Part shown: positions 1 to 5,773 of the stretch, piece by piece | Layout of the letters: each line of letters starts with the position of its first letter | Numbering within the stretch: position 1 is the first letter of the stretch | Assembly: GCA_016840905.1 (NCBI GenBank) | Contig: JAEORM010000035.1 | Location: 1-5,826 of the forward strand | DNA from: Candidatus Gerdarchaeota archaeon | GTDB taxonomy: Archaea > Asgardarchaeota > Heimdallarchaeia > JABLTI01 | Length of the DNA: 5,826 nucleotides | Direction of reading: 5' to 3' | Made by a program: the position numbers and the translations under genes | Notes under the pieces: model-generated | What the model was told of the DNA's origin: nothing | Databases searched by the model: none | Seen by the model: only the letters and a program-made list of their open reading frames with translations

Positions 1-1007
1 GGGAAGCTATCATCAGAAATTGTTTTACCTTGTAAATAAGCCCAGAAAGGAGGACATTGAGCAAAACTTAAACCACCAATGGGTGGACGTAATTTTTCCA
101 TTACTTTATCAGCGTCAATTTCAAGAGTAATTCTAAAATAGTCAGCAATGTCTACCCAGTATTCTGGATCAGCTGTTTTAGGAGTACACACAAAATAAGG
201 TTCAAAACCTCCTTGGTAAATGCCTGAAAGATGACCGCTTCTTTTCCAAACTTCCCAGGGAACAACTTTGGGAAAAATCATATTGTTAAATCCTAATGGT
301 TGGTAGAGATTGTCAACAATAATTTTTTTCAATGCCTCTGTAAGAGCAGTAATAGCAGGACCAAAAATCCATTGATTACGATAACTAGTTCTTTGGATCC
401 ATCCTTCAGCAATCATAAGGTCTGTAGGATTTTCTTTACAACTAATTTTCTTTTGTTCAGATTTCCAGATAACTAGATGATGTTCATCTTTCCCTCTAAT
501 TATTTCTTCAACTATTTTGCTTCTAACAAGTCTAACAATTCGATCAATAGCTCCTTTTTCTATGAAATCAATAGGAATATCTTTCTGTAATACTATAGAA
601 GCAATTTTATCGGTAAATTTGATTGATGATACAAAAGGTAAAGTAAATTCTTTTTGTGGTTTATTTGGAATATCAACATCAATTTTGTAGGATTTAATAT
701 CTACCCCACTTATGCCAATTTTAAATTCCTTTCCTAGTTTTTCGCTAAAGAATTTCCTCATTCTAAGTAATGCATGATGAGGTGGTTGAGCAGCACCACT
801 TGTAACAGTTAAAACTAATTCATCTTCTTTGTCACTAATGGATACTATCTCCCATTTCTTAATTCGAGAAATTTCTGATAGATCCTTTTCTTGAATTCCT
901 TTTTCAAACATTTGATGAAGTTCTACAATCCAAGTATTGAATTTCTCTTTAGCTTCAGTAGACATTTTTCCTCGTAACTTGAAAGCAAATTTTAAATTAT
1001 ATTTCAT
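1..1007 (-). CDS. serS: Type-2 (methanogenic-type) seryl-tRNA synthetase, N-terminal 335 residues, cut by left window edge
   Basis: This enzyme would charge tRNA-Ser with serine in the cytoplasm. The frame is open from ATG at 1007 to base 1, giving 335 codons; the family is about 500 residues, so roughly one third (C-terminal) is missing. The start MKYNLKFAFKLRG fits the family's N-terminus, and GAGG at 1014-1017 lies 6 bases upstream. Residues 1-170 look like the atypical tRNA-binding domain rather than the coiled-coil arm of ordinary SerRS. The class II core begins near residue 200, with GWIQRTSYRNQWIFGP (202-217), a motif-1-like GFNNMIFPKVVP (239-250) and RSGH (256-259). YFVCTPK holds Cys274, a plausible first ligand of the zinc that binds serine in this family; GGLSFAQCPPFW (311-322) probably lies in the same site, and the last ligand is off the edge. 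The identification comes from recalled family motifs. Another class II synthetase is less likely. Confidence 0.82.
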   Translation of the reverse strand, partial: MKYNLKFAFKLRGKMSTEAKEKFNTWIVELHQMFEKGIQEKDLSEISRIKKWEIVSISDKEDELVLTVTSGAAQPPHHALLRMRKFFSEKLGKEFKIGISGVDIKSYKIDVDIPNKPQKEFTLPFVSSIKFTDKIASIVLQKDIPIDFIEKGAIDRIVRLVRSKIVEEIIRGKDEHHLVIWKSEQKKISCKENPTDLMIAEGWIQRTSYRNQWIFGPAITALTEALKKIIVDNLYQPLGFNNMIFPKVVPWEVWKRSGHLSGIYQGGFEPYFVCTPKTADPEYWVDIADYFRITLEIDADKVMEKLRPPIGGLSFAQCPPFWAYLQGKTISDDSF

Positions 1008-1013
1008 TATTAT

Positions 1014-1017
1014 CCTC
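1014..1017 (-). promoter_or_regulatory. Ribosome binding site of serS
   Basis: GAGG (inside TTGAGGAT on the minus strand) sits 6 bases before the ATG at 1007. It supports that start over the internal Met15. No strong TATA box stands out in the 77-base gap to the upstream membrane protein gene; only AT-rich, U-rich sequence is present, so serS may be read through from upstream or have a weak promoter of its own. Confidence 0.65.
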
Positions 1018-1052
1018 AACTTCCTAGAAAAACAAAATAAAGATAAAGTTTT

Positions 1053-1088
1053 CTGATGCCTTTGTAATAAAATAACTAAAAGCATCAG
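1053..1088 (-). terminator. Hairpin over the stop codon of the membrane protein gene, followed by U-rich RNA
   Basis: Read on the minus strand, CTGATGCTTTT (1088-1078) can pair with AAAGGCATCAG (1063-1053). The stem is 11 bp: seven perfect pairs including three G-C, one G-U, and three A-U. The loop is 14 bases. The G-U pair becomes an A-C mismatch in plus-strand RNA, so the stem favours leftward transcripts. The TGA stop of the upstream gene (1087-1085) lies inside the 5' arm. A U-rich run (ACTTTATCTTTATTTTG then TTTTT) follows, ending just before the serS ribosome binding site. This may be a terminator, or an RNA processing or attenuation element between the two genes. Confidence 0.5.
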
Positions 1089-2047
1089 TTAAATGCCAAA
1101 TAAAAGATTAAAGGATAAACAAAATAGAGAACTGACATTAAGAAAAGTAAGAGGCTGTAATGAAGTCTCCTTCTACGCTTAATATCAAAGTAGATAGCAT
1201 TTTGTCGCATTTCTGCTATTTTCTTAAATGAAAAAGGAACGAAGGGATCATCTTTCTCCTTAGATGGATAGAAGATATTTGTTGTTCGGTCCTTATTTAT
1301 TTTGACATTTTCAATCATGCCTTTCTCTTTTCGTTTAGGATCAAATATAGCTTTGACTTTGTCAGTAAAATCTTTGTAAACTATAGGGAAGAAATATACC
1401 TTACCAACCTTTAGTCCTTCTTTATAAACATTCAAATCTTCATATTTCTTTTCTCTAACCATAAATCTAAGTCTTTTTGATTTTGTAGAGACCATCCAAG
1501 CTTCAATGTAAACATTGGTTGATTTTTTAATATCATCAAGAACACCATCTAATTTAGAGTAAAAAAGATGATCTTCCGTAATAGGTAGTAGGGCTTCATA
1601 AATCGGTTCTTTATCCTTATCATAAATGGTAAACTCAATTTCACTATCAAGGCAATCTTCTATAACATACCCAGTAACGATTAATCCTTTTCCTATAACT
1701 GAGGCATCGCTTGGACTAACCATACGTATGGGAATATTCCTTTGACCTCCCCAAACACCAGAAACACCTCCAGAAGCAATTGCAAACCCTCCTAGTGTTA
1801 GAAACATAATTGCTACCCAATCAGCAAAGCTTTGAAGACCCGCCTCAAAATTAACATAAATCAACCTTGCAAGACCAATTGCTATTCCTGAAGAAATTAA
1901 GAAAATCCCAGCAAATATAAGTATAATTTTGTACATTGCTATAGGGGCTTTAGTTCCCTTTTCTTCCTTCCTAAGTTCTAATTTTAATTCGTCAGTTTTT
2001 CCTTCTTCTGCATCACTGAATGCAATTGTCTTATCTTCTGATGACAT
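1085..2047 (-). CDS. Membrane protein with three predicted helices and a central beta-rich domain, family unknown
   Basis: I do not recognise this 320-residue protein. The ATG at 2047 has a strong ribosome binding site, GAGGAG, 6 bases upstream. Residues 1-38 are charged and polar with no signal peptide. Hydrophobic segments lie at about 40-60, 77-98 and 296-318, the last reaching almost to the C-terminus. KRRRR (290-294) just before the third helix and QRNIPIR (102-108) after the second suggest, by the positive-inside rule, that the N-terminus and the large central region (about 100-295) face the cytoplasm. Residues 108-150 (MVSPSDASVIGKGLIVTGYV, then alternating strands) resemble an Ig-like beta-sandwich start of the 'SP.dGs.v.G...v.G' kind, but this is only a resemblance. 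Residues 190-280 are lysine-rich with short strands. It stands alone between two intergenic gaps, so the neighbours say little about its job. Confidence 0.8.
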   Translation of the reverse strand: MSSEDKTIAFSDAEEGKTDELKLELRKEEKGTKAPIAMYKIILIFAGIFLISSGIAIGLARLIYVNFEAGLQSFADWVAIMFLTLGGFAIASGGVSGVWGGQRNIPIRMVSPSDASVIGKGLIVTGYVIEDCLDSEIEFTIYDKDKEPIYEALLPITEDHLFYSKLDGVLDDIKKSTNVYIEAWMVSTKSKRLRFMVREKKYEDLNVYKEGLKVGKVYFFPIVYKDFTDKVKAIFDPKRKEKGMIENVKINKDRTTNIFYPSKEKDDPFVPFSFKKIAEMRQNAIYFDIKRRRRLHYSLLLFLMSVLYFVYPLIFYLAFN

Positions 2048-2053
2048 TGAAAA

Positions 2054-2059
2054 CTCCTC
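2054..2059 (-). promoter_or_regulatory. Strong ribosome binding site of the membrane protein gene
   Basis: GAGGAG on the minus strand, 6 bases (TTTTCA) before the ATG at 2047. It is the best Shine-Dalgarno match in the window and fixes this start. Confidence 0.75.
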
Positions 2060-2110
2060 AAGTAAGCTATAACATTATACCTTTTTTTAGCTTTTTTTAC
2101 CTTTGGAAAA

Positions 2111-2121
2111 GATTGTATTTT
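2111..2121 (-). promoter_or_regulatory. Candidate TATA box for the membrane protein gene
   Basis: On the minus strand AAAATACAATC could act as a TATA element. A start about 26 bases downstream would give a leader of roughly 45 bases that includes the GAGGAG site. A second candidate, TATAAT at 2074-2079 behind a purine-rich AAAAAAAGG, is closer, but would place transcription start next to or inside the ribosome binding site, so it fits less well. The rest of the 126-base gap is A/T-rich, with two T7 runs on the plus strand (2082-2088 and 2092-2098) that I cannot assign. Confidence 0.3.
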
Positions 2122-2134
2122 AACTGAATTCCTT

Positions 2135-2143
2135 AAAAAAGAA
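2135..2143 (-). terminator. Oligo-T tract after the TPR gene
   Basis: The minus strand reads TTCTTTTTT about 30 bases after the stop of the TPR gene. There is no clear hairpin. Archaeal termination can rely on T-rich tracts alone, so this is the likely end of the methyltransferase-TPR transcript. Confidence 0.4.
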
Positions 2144-2173
2144 TAAGACAGTGAAATTTTCTGCATTTTGATT

Positions 2174-2485
2174 TTAACTTTCACCATTAATCATTCTATA
2201 AGCAATTTTTGAAAACTCGGTCGCTGTTTTAAATCGCTCAAGTTTAATAAAAATAACTGCTATTTTATTCCAAAATCTAGCATTTCTTGGTTCAAATTCT
2301 AGTAATTTGAAATAGCAACATAATGCTCTATTGTAATTTCCTTCTTCAAAATGTTTCCCAGCTAGATCCTGTATCAGATTTTTATTTTCACCATAGGCAA
2401 TTAATTTTTTTTCTAAAATATCCGTATGGAGCTTCAGTTGCTTATCTTGTGATGTATTCAATTCATCTGTATTAACGTTTAGCAT
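2174..2485 (-). CDS. Small protein with two tetratricopeptide (TPR) repeats
   Basis: This is a 103-residue soluble protein with no signal peptide or membrane segment. Residues 1-35 are polar and probably helical. A first TPR runs from about 36 to 69 (L.QDLAGKHFEEGNYNRALCC, then LLEFEPRNA) and shows the usual pattern: small residue at position 8, G/N-Y, A at position 20, and P near the end. A second runs from about 70 to 103 (FWNKIAVIFIKLERFKTA...) and is cut short at its last helix. TPRs bind other proteins, so an adaptor role is likely, perhaps for the methyltransferase encoded just upstream. That partnership is inferred from gene order. The start at 2485 is supported by AAGGTG 7 bases upstream, and only 11 bases separate it from the methyltransferase stop. 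The protein may be a stand-alone TPR pair rather than a fragment: the frame has its own start signal and stop. Confidence 0.8.
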   Translation of the reverse strand: MLNVNTDELNTSQDKQLKLHTDILEKKLIAYGENKNLIQDLAGKHFEEGNYNRALCCYFKLLEFEPRNARFWNKIAVIFIKLERFKTATEFSKIAYRMINGES

Positions 2486-2492
2486 TATGTTA

Positions 2493-2498
2493 CACCTT
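2493..2498 (-). promoter_or_regulatory. Ribosome binding site of the TPR gene overlapping the methyltransferase stop
   Basis: On the minus strand the TAA stop of the methyltransferase (2499-2497) runs into AAGGTG (2498-2493), so stop and Shine-Dalgarno share two bases. The ATG follows 7 bases later. This arrangement suits translational coupling between the two genes. Confidence 0.7.
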
Positions 2499-3198
2499 AG
2501 ATAATGATTTCACAATGGATGTGAGTTAGCACTTTCTTGATATTTACTGCATTATTCGATTCAAGGAACTCAAGAAGTTGATTTAATTTTAACCAACCTG
2601 CACCAGCTCTTTGCTCATTCAAACCATCGTTATCAATTATTTTCCTACCAATAAATTCAGAAATACGCTTAAAAGGACCCTCCTCTTTTTCATAGCAAGC
2701 AGAAATAATGACCTTTTTTCGTGCACATTGAAGGGCATTTTCTAAGAGTTTTTGGTGATGAGGTGTTACATGATGTAAAATGTCGGATAGGATAACTGTA
2801 TCAGCTTTAAAATCAGATAAATCCTCTAAAATATTTCTTTTGTAAAATGAACCCCGCTTTTTACGATTAGCAAAGGCTAAGAAACTCTCATTTAGGTCAA
2901 TGCCAATATATTCTATTCCTTTTGGAAGAAATGGTTGTAAGCTAGCTGTGCCACATCCTAAGTCTAGTACTGATTGCCCTTCTATTTTTTGGGTTAATGC
3001 TTTTGGGATTAGCTGTTTTGGATCATTTAGCCATAAAGCGAAATCATAAATTCTTGGATGCTGATACATAATTCCAAGTTTTAGTCGTTCCTTTAAGCCT
3101 ACTCGCCGTCTTTTGTTTCGTATTTTTGTTTTGGATGGATGTAGTGCATTTGCACTAAATGAATTTAAATTTGATAGCTGAATATTTGCTTCTTTCAT
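2497..3198 (-). CDS. Class I SAM-dependent methyltransferase, substrate unknown
   Basis: The enzyme transfers a methyl group from S-adenosylmethionine to an unidentified acceptor. The 233-residue protein has a Rossmann-type core: motif I VLDLGCGTA (77-85) binds SAM, YIGIDL (97-102) gives the acidic residue Asp101 for the ribose, ADTVILSDILHHV (132-144) is the motif following strand 4, and KKVIISACYE (161-170) is strand 5 and its exit loop. Residues 22-40 are strongly basic (KTKIRNKRRRVGLKERLK), which could bind nucleic acid, an acidic surface or a membrane. There is no signal peptide. The LHHV motif is common in the Methyltransf_11/25 type group acting on small molecules, lipids or sugars, so the acceptor cannot be named. 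ATG 3198 is backed by AAGGTT at 3205-3210, 6 bases upstream. It is the first gene of a leftward pair with the TPR gene and is divergent from the UDP-glucose dehydrogenase gene. Confidence 0.85.
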   Translation of the reverse strand: MKEANIQLSNLNSFSANALHPSKTKIRNKRRRVGLKERLKLGIMYQHPRIYDFALWLNDPKQLIPKALTQKIEGQSVLDLGCGTASLQPFLPKGIEYIGIDLNESFLAFANRKKRGSFYKRNILEDLSDFKADTVILSDILHHVTPHHQKLLENALQCARKKVIISACYEKEEGPFKRISEFIGRKIIDNDGLNEQRAGAGWLKLNQLLEFLESNNAVNIKKVLTHIHCEIII

Positions 3199-3229
3199 TT
3201 CTTTAACCTTAAGTTAACTATTTTAGAAA

Positions 3230-3263
3230 TTCTTTAAACTCCATACAAAGTTTTTTCTTTAAA
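3230..3263 (-). promoter_or_regulatory. Candidate leftward promoter: two TTTAAAGAA boxes 25 bp apart
   Basis: On the minus strand TTTAAAGAA occurs at 3263-3255 and again at 3238-3230. The distal copy, as a TATA box, would start transcription near 3234 and give a leader of about 36 bases containing the AAGGTT ribosome binding site. The proximal copy would start it near 3210, right at that site. An 8-of-9 copy also lies at 3206-3199 beside the start codon. The distal box is the better promoter candidate for the methyltransferase-TPR operon. Confidence 0.4.
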
Positions 3264-3268
3264 TAGGT

Positions 3269-3296
3269 CTAAATTTAGTTTGATGAAAAAATTTAG
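3269..3296. repeat. Palindrome CTAAATTTAG with a second AAATTTAG half, possible operator
   Basis: CTAAATTTAG (3269-3278) is a perfect 10-bp palindrome. Its half AAATTTAG recurs at 3289-3296, in the same orientation and 18 bp further on. Both lie between the two divergent candidate promoters, where a shared regulator could bind. In DNA this AT-rich such short repeats can arise by chance. Confidence 0.25.
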
Positions 3297-3308
3297 CAAA
3301 CATTTTTG

Positions 3309-3319
3309 TATATTTAAAT
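3309..3319 (+). promoter_or_regulatory. Candidate TATA box of the UDP-glucose dehydrogenase gene
   Basis: TATATTTAAAT is the most TATA-like sequence in the divergent region. With the usual spacing of about 26 bases from its centre, transcription would begin near 3338-3344, at or beside the two possible ATG codons (3335 and 3344). No Shine-Dalgarno sequence precedes either ATG, so the mRNA is probably leaderless or nearly so. Confidence 0.5.
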
Positions 3320-3334
3320 TGAAAATAACTCAAG

Positions 3335-4753
3335 ATGATTATTATGAATCCTAAAACAAAAGTGACTATTGCTGGGTCAGGCTTTGTTGGTTTGATTACC
3401 GGCGCAGTATTTGCTGATAGAGGGTTTGAGGTTGTTGTTTTAGATATTGATGAAGAAAAAATAGCAAAAGTCAATGCAGGTCAAACCTTCTTTTTTGAAC
3501 CATATTTAGATACATTACTACAAAGAGTTGTGTTAGAAAAGAAGACATTATCCGCTTGTAAAAGCAGTCCTGAGGTTATCCTCTCCTCTGATGTTACCTT
3601 TATTTGTGTTGGAACACCTCCTCAGGAAGATGGCAGTTGTGATCTACAATTTATTCGAAATATTGCTGCTGATATTGGTAAAGCAATAGGCATCAAGGAT
3701 TCGTATCATCTTACAGTTGTAAAATCAACTGTTATACCTGAAACAACAAGAACTATTGTGAAACCGATTCTTGAAAAGGAATCAGGAAAAAAAGCTGGAA
3801 AAGATTTCGGCTTATGTATGAATCCAGAATTTCTCCGTGAAGGACAAAGCGTCCATGATACTGTTTTCCCAGATCGTATCATCATTGGTGAGTTTGATCC
3901 AATTGCGGGAGAAAAATTAGCTAGCATTTTCAAAAATTTGTATCAATTAAAGGATGACGACTTTGGCAAAACTTGGGAAAAGATTTTCTCTAAAAAAGTA
4001 GATTTGCCACCAGTTTTACGACTATCATTGGAAACAGCTGAATGTATAAAATATGCAAACAATTCTTTCCTAGCAACAAAAATCTCGTTCATAAATGAAA
4101 TGGCTAACATTTGTGAAAGAATTCCTGGGGTAGACATAAAAGATATTGCAAAAGGTATCGGATTGGATCCAAGAATAAATGAAAAATTCTTAGGAGCTGG
4201 TGCTGGTTTTGGTGGGTCATGTTTCCCTAAAGATGTCAATGCAATTATTCATTATGCCAAATCAAAGAATTATCAACCTGGACTACTTACAAGTGTTTTG
4301 GAAATAAATGATCATCAAGCAAAAAGAATGGTTGAATTAACAGAAGAATGCTTAGGAACTGTTGAAGGAAAAACAATTGCCTTACTAGGTTTGTCATTTA
4401 AACCAGAAACAGATGATATGCGAAATGCCCCTTCAATAAAGATAATCGAACAATTATTAGCTAGAAATGCAAAAATCGTTGCTTATGATCCAAAAGCTAT
4501 TCATGAAGCTAAAAAGATTTCATCTATAGGAAATAAAATTCAATATGTAAATTCAGTAGATGAAGTATTACAGAACGCGGATGCTTGTTTACTAATTACA
4601 GAATGGTCTGAATTTAAGGAACTAAAACCAAGTAATTTCAAAATAATGAAAAATCCTATTCTAATTGACGGTAGAAGAATTTATGAACCCAAAGAATTCT
4701 TGAAAGAAGGCATAACCTATGTAGGAATAGGTTTTGGTGTTAGGAATAAGTAA
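3335..4753 (+). CDS. ugd: UDP-glucose 6-dehydrogenase family protein
   Basis: This cytoplasmic enzyme oxidises UDP-glucose to UDP-glucuronate with two NAD+, supplying sugar acids for surface glycans or protein glycosylation. The N-terminal Rossmann domain has GSGFVG (14-19) and Asp37 at the end of strand 2, then VGTPP (92-96), STVIP (131-135) and MNPEFLREG (162-170, catalytic Glu165). The central helix has ECIKYANNSF (Lys239, Asn243), and GFGGSCFPKD (291-300) holds the thiol nucleophile Cys296 and Asp300. The C-terminal domain has GLSFKPETDDMRNAPS (352-367) and LIDGRR (443-448). All key residues are present. NPEFLREG with GSCFPKD favours UDP-glucose over GDP-mannose or UDP-ManNAc, but substrate is not proven. 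At 472 residues it is longer than many bacterial forms, partly from a charged stretch at about 205-225. The second ATG (3344, MNPKTKV) may be the true start. The next gene follows after 27 bases. Confidence 0.92.
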   Translation: MIIMNPKTKVTIAGSGFVGLITGAVFADRGFEVVVLDIDEEKIAKVNAGQTFFFEPYLDTLLQRVVLEKKTLSACKSSPEVILSSDVTFICVGTPPQEDGSCDLQFIRNIAADIGKAIGIKDSYHLTVVKSTVIPETTRTIVKPILEKESGKKAGKDFGLCMNPEFLREGQSVHDTVFPDRIIIGEFDPIAGEKLASIFKNLYQLKDDDFGKTWEKIFSKKVDLPPVLRLSLETAECIKYANNSFLATKISFINEMANICERIPGVDIKDIAKGIGLDPRINEKFLGAGAGFGGSCFPKDVNAIIHYAKSKNYQPGLLTSVLEINDHQAKRMVELTEECLGTVEGKTIALLGLSFKPETDDMRNAPSIKIIEQLLARNAKIVAYDPKAIHEAKKISSIGNKIQYVNSVDEVLQNADACLLITEWSEFKELKPSNFKIMKNPILIDGRRIYEPKEFLKEGITYVGIGFGVRNK

Positions 4754-4767
4754 AATAGGATAATAGT

Positions 4768-4774
4768 AGGCGAT
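4768..4774 (+). promoter_or_regulatory. Ribosome binding site of mch
   Basis: AGGCGAT, one base different from the archaeal-style AGGTGAT, lies 6 bases before the ATG at 4781. The 27-base gap after the dehydrogenase gene has no room for a full promoter, so mch is probably read from the upstream promoter unless one lies inside that gene. Confidence 0.55.
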
Positions 4775-4780
4775 TAATTT

Positions 4781-5737
4781 ATGCTTGAAAAGATTTCTCT
4801 AACAGAAGGAGCTTTACCATTCGCAAAAGAATTGATGAATAATGCTGAAAACCTTAAGGTAGATGTTTTAACAATAAATGAGGCCAAAGTAATTGATTGT
4901 GGCATTAACGTTGAAGGTAGCATTGATGCAGCTTTACTTTTCATAAAAATCAGTTTGGGTGGTTTAGCTACGGTTGAGGCTCTCTATCCAAAAGGAAATG
5001 ATGATTTATCCTATATAACCATTCAAATAACCAGTGATCAACCAGTTTTAGCAACATTAGGTTGTCAAGCAGCTAGTTGGAATATTGCTAAAGGTGATTT
5101 TTTTGGTATGGCTTGTGGTCCTGGAAGAGCTCTTGCTCAAAAACCATCAAAAATCTACAAACTATTAGATTATCAAGAAGAACATGAAACAGCAATACTT
5201 TGTATAGAATCAGATAGTTTGCCAACAGATGAAATAGTAGATTATCTAGCTGAGAAATGTAACGTTGAAAGGAAAAATCTCATTTTATTAATGATTAAAA
5301 CTGCCTGTATTGTTGAATATTATCAAATGGCTGCTCGAGCAATAGAATTAGGGATCTTTAAATTAGTAGAACAAATGAACTTTCCAAAAGAACAGATCTT
5401 ATCTGCAAGTGGAACAGGATTAGTTGCACCATTTTCTAATGATAAGGAAATTTCAAATGATCGCGTAAATAATGCTCTAATTTATGGAACAAAATGTGAT
5501 TTAAAAATTAAATCTGAAAACCAAAACTTAGCTGATTTGGTAAATAAAATACCATCAAAATCATCCGAATTTTTCGGTAAAAGTTTTCTTGAGGTATTTA
5601 ATGCTGCAGGGAAAGATTTTGCTAACTTCGACCTATCTTTATTAGCACCAACAGAAGTTAGTTTAATTGTACAAGACAGTCATGAGAAATATCAAGCTGG
5701 GAAGATTGATATAGACTATTTAAAGAAATTTTGGTAA
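4781..5737 (+). CDS. mch: Methenyltetrahydromethanopterin cyclohydrolase
   Basis: This soluble enzyme interconverts N5,N10-methenyl- and N5-formyl-tetrahydromethanopterin, a step of the archaeal C1 pathway used in methanogenesis, its reversal, or the methyl branch of an archaeal Wood-Ljungdahl pathway. At 318 residues it is of normal family length. Family landmarks appear in order: LGCQAASWNIAKGDFFGMACGP (93-114, written here only to place it) leading into GRALA, IESDSLP (142-148), ASGTGLVAPF (209-218), DRVNNALIYG (227-236, the 'RTNDAILYGG' region) and FFGKSFLEVF (264-273). The helix AARAIELGI has Arg186 and Glu189, spaced like the Arg183/Glu186 catalytic pair I recall from the Archaeoglobus enzyme. 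GPGRALA replaces the more usual GPARALA. The start at 4781 fits the family's N-terminus and has its own ribosome binding site. No other C1 gene is in the window. Confidence 0.95.
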   Translation: MLEKISLTEGALPFAKELMNNAENLKVDVLTINEAKVIDCGINVEGSIDAALLFIKISLGGLATVEALYPKGNDDLSYITIQITSDQPVLATLGCQAASWNIAKGDFFGMACGPGRALAQKPSKIYKLLDYQEEHETAILCIESDSLPTDEIVDYLAEKCNVERKNLILLMIKTACIVEYYQMAARAIELGIFKLVEQMNFPKEQILSASGTGLVAPFSNDKEISNDRVNNALIYGTKCDLKIKSENQNLADLVNKIPSKSSEFFGKSFLEVFNAAGKDFANFDLSLLAPTEVSLIVQDSHEKYQAGKIDIDYLKKFW

Positions 5738-5753
5738 TTAAAAATCAAAAAAA

Positions 5754-5762
5754 TTCTTTCTT
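5754..5762 (+). terminator. Weak pyrimidine-rich tract after mch
   Basis: TTCTTTCTT begins 17 bases after the mch stop codon and is the only T-rich run on the plus strand there. It has no hairpin and is interrupted by C, so it is a weak candidate for the end of the ugd-mch transcript. Confidence 0.25.
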
Positions 5763-5773
5763 ATATAACAAGC

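Noticed and set aside
198..212. GGTTCAAAACC in serS, another T-loop-like and partly palindromic stretch
   Set aside because: It encodes GGFEP in the synthetase and has no surrounding cloverleaf.
2080..2106. Two T7 runs with flanking ACCTTT repeats as a plus-strand terminator
   Set aside because: No plus-strand gene ends nearby, so there is nothing to terminate; they are more likely A-rich promoter-side sequence for the leftward gene.
1984..2187. 67-residue minus-strand open frame
   Set aside because: It overlaps the membrane protein start and the TPR end in another frame, has no ribosome binding site, and is lysine/serine-rich, as expected of read-through AT-rich DNA.
2287..2300. GGTTCAAATTC, resembling a tRNA T-loop
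   Set aside because: It encodes EFEP of the first TPR on the other strand, and no acceptor stem or anticodon arm can be drawn around it.
3259..3474. 71-residue minus-strand open frame across the ugd start
   Set aside because: It is antisense to the clear Rossmann domain of ugd and covers the divergent promoter; composition is low-complexity.
3706..4239. Two minus-strand open frames (75 and 98 residues) inside ugd
   Set aside because: Both are antisense shadows of well-conserved ugd motifs (NPEFLREG, GFGGSCFPKD regions) and show no family features.
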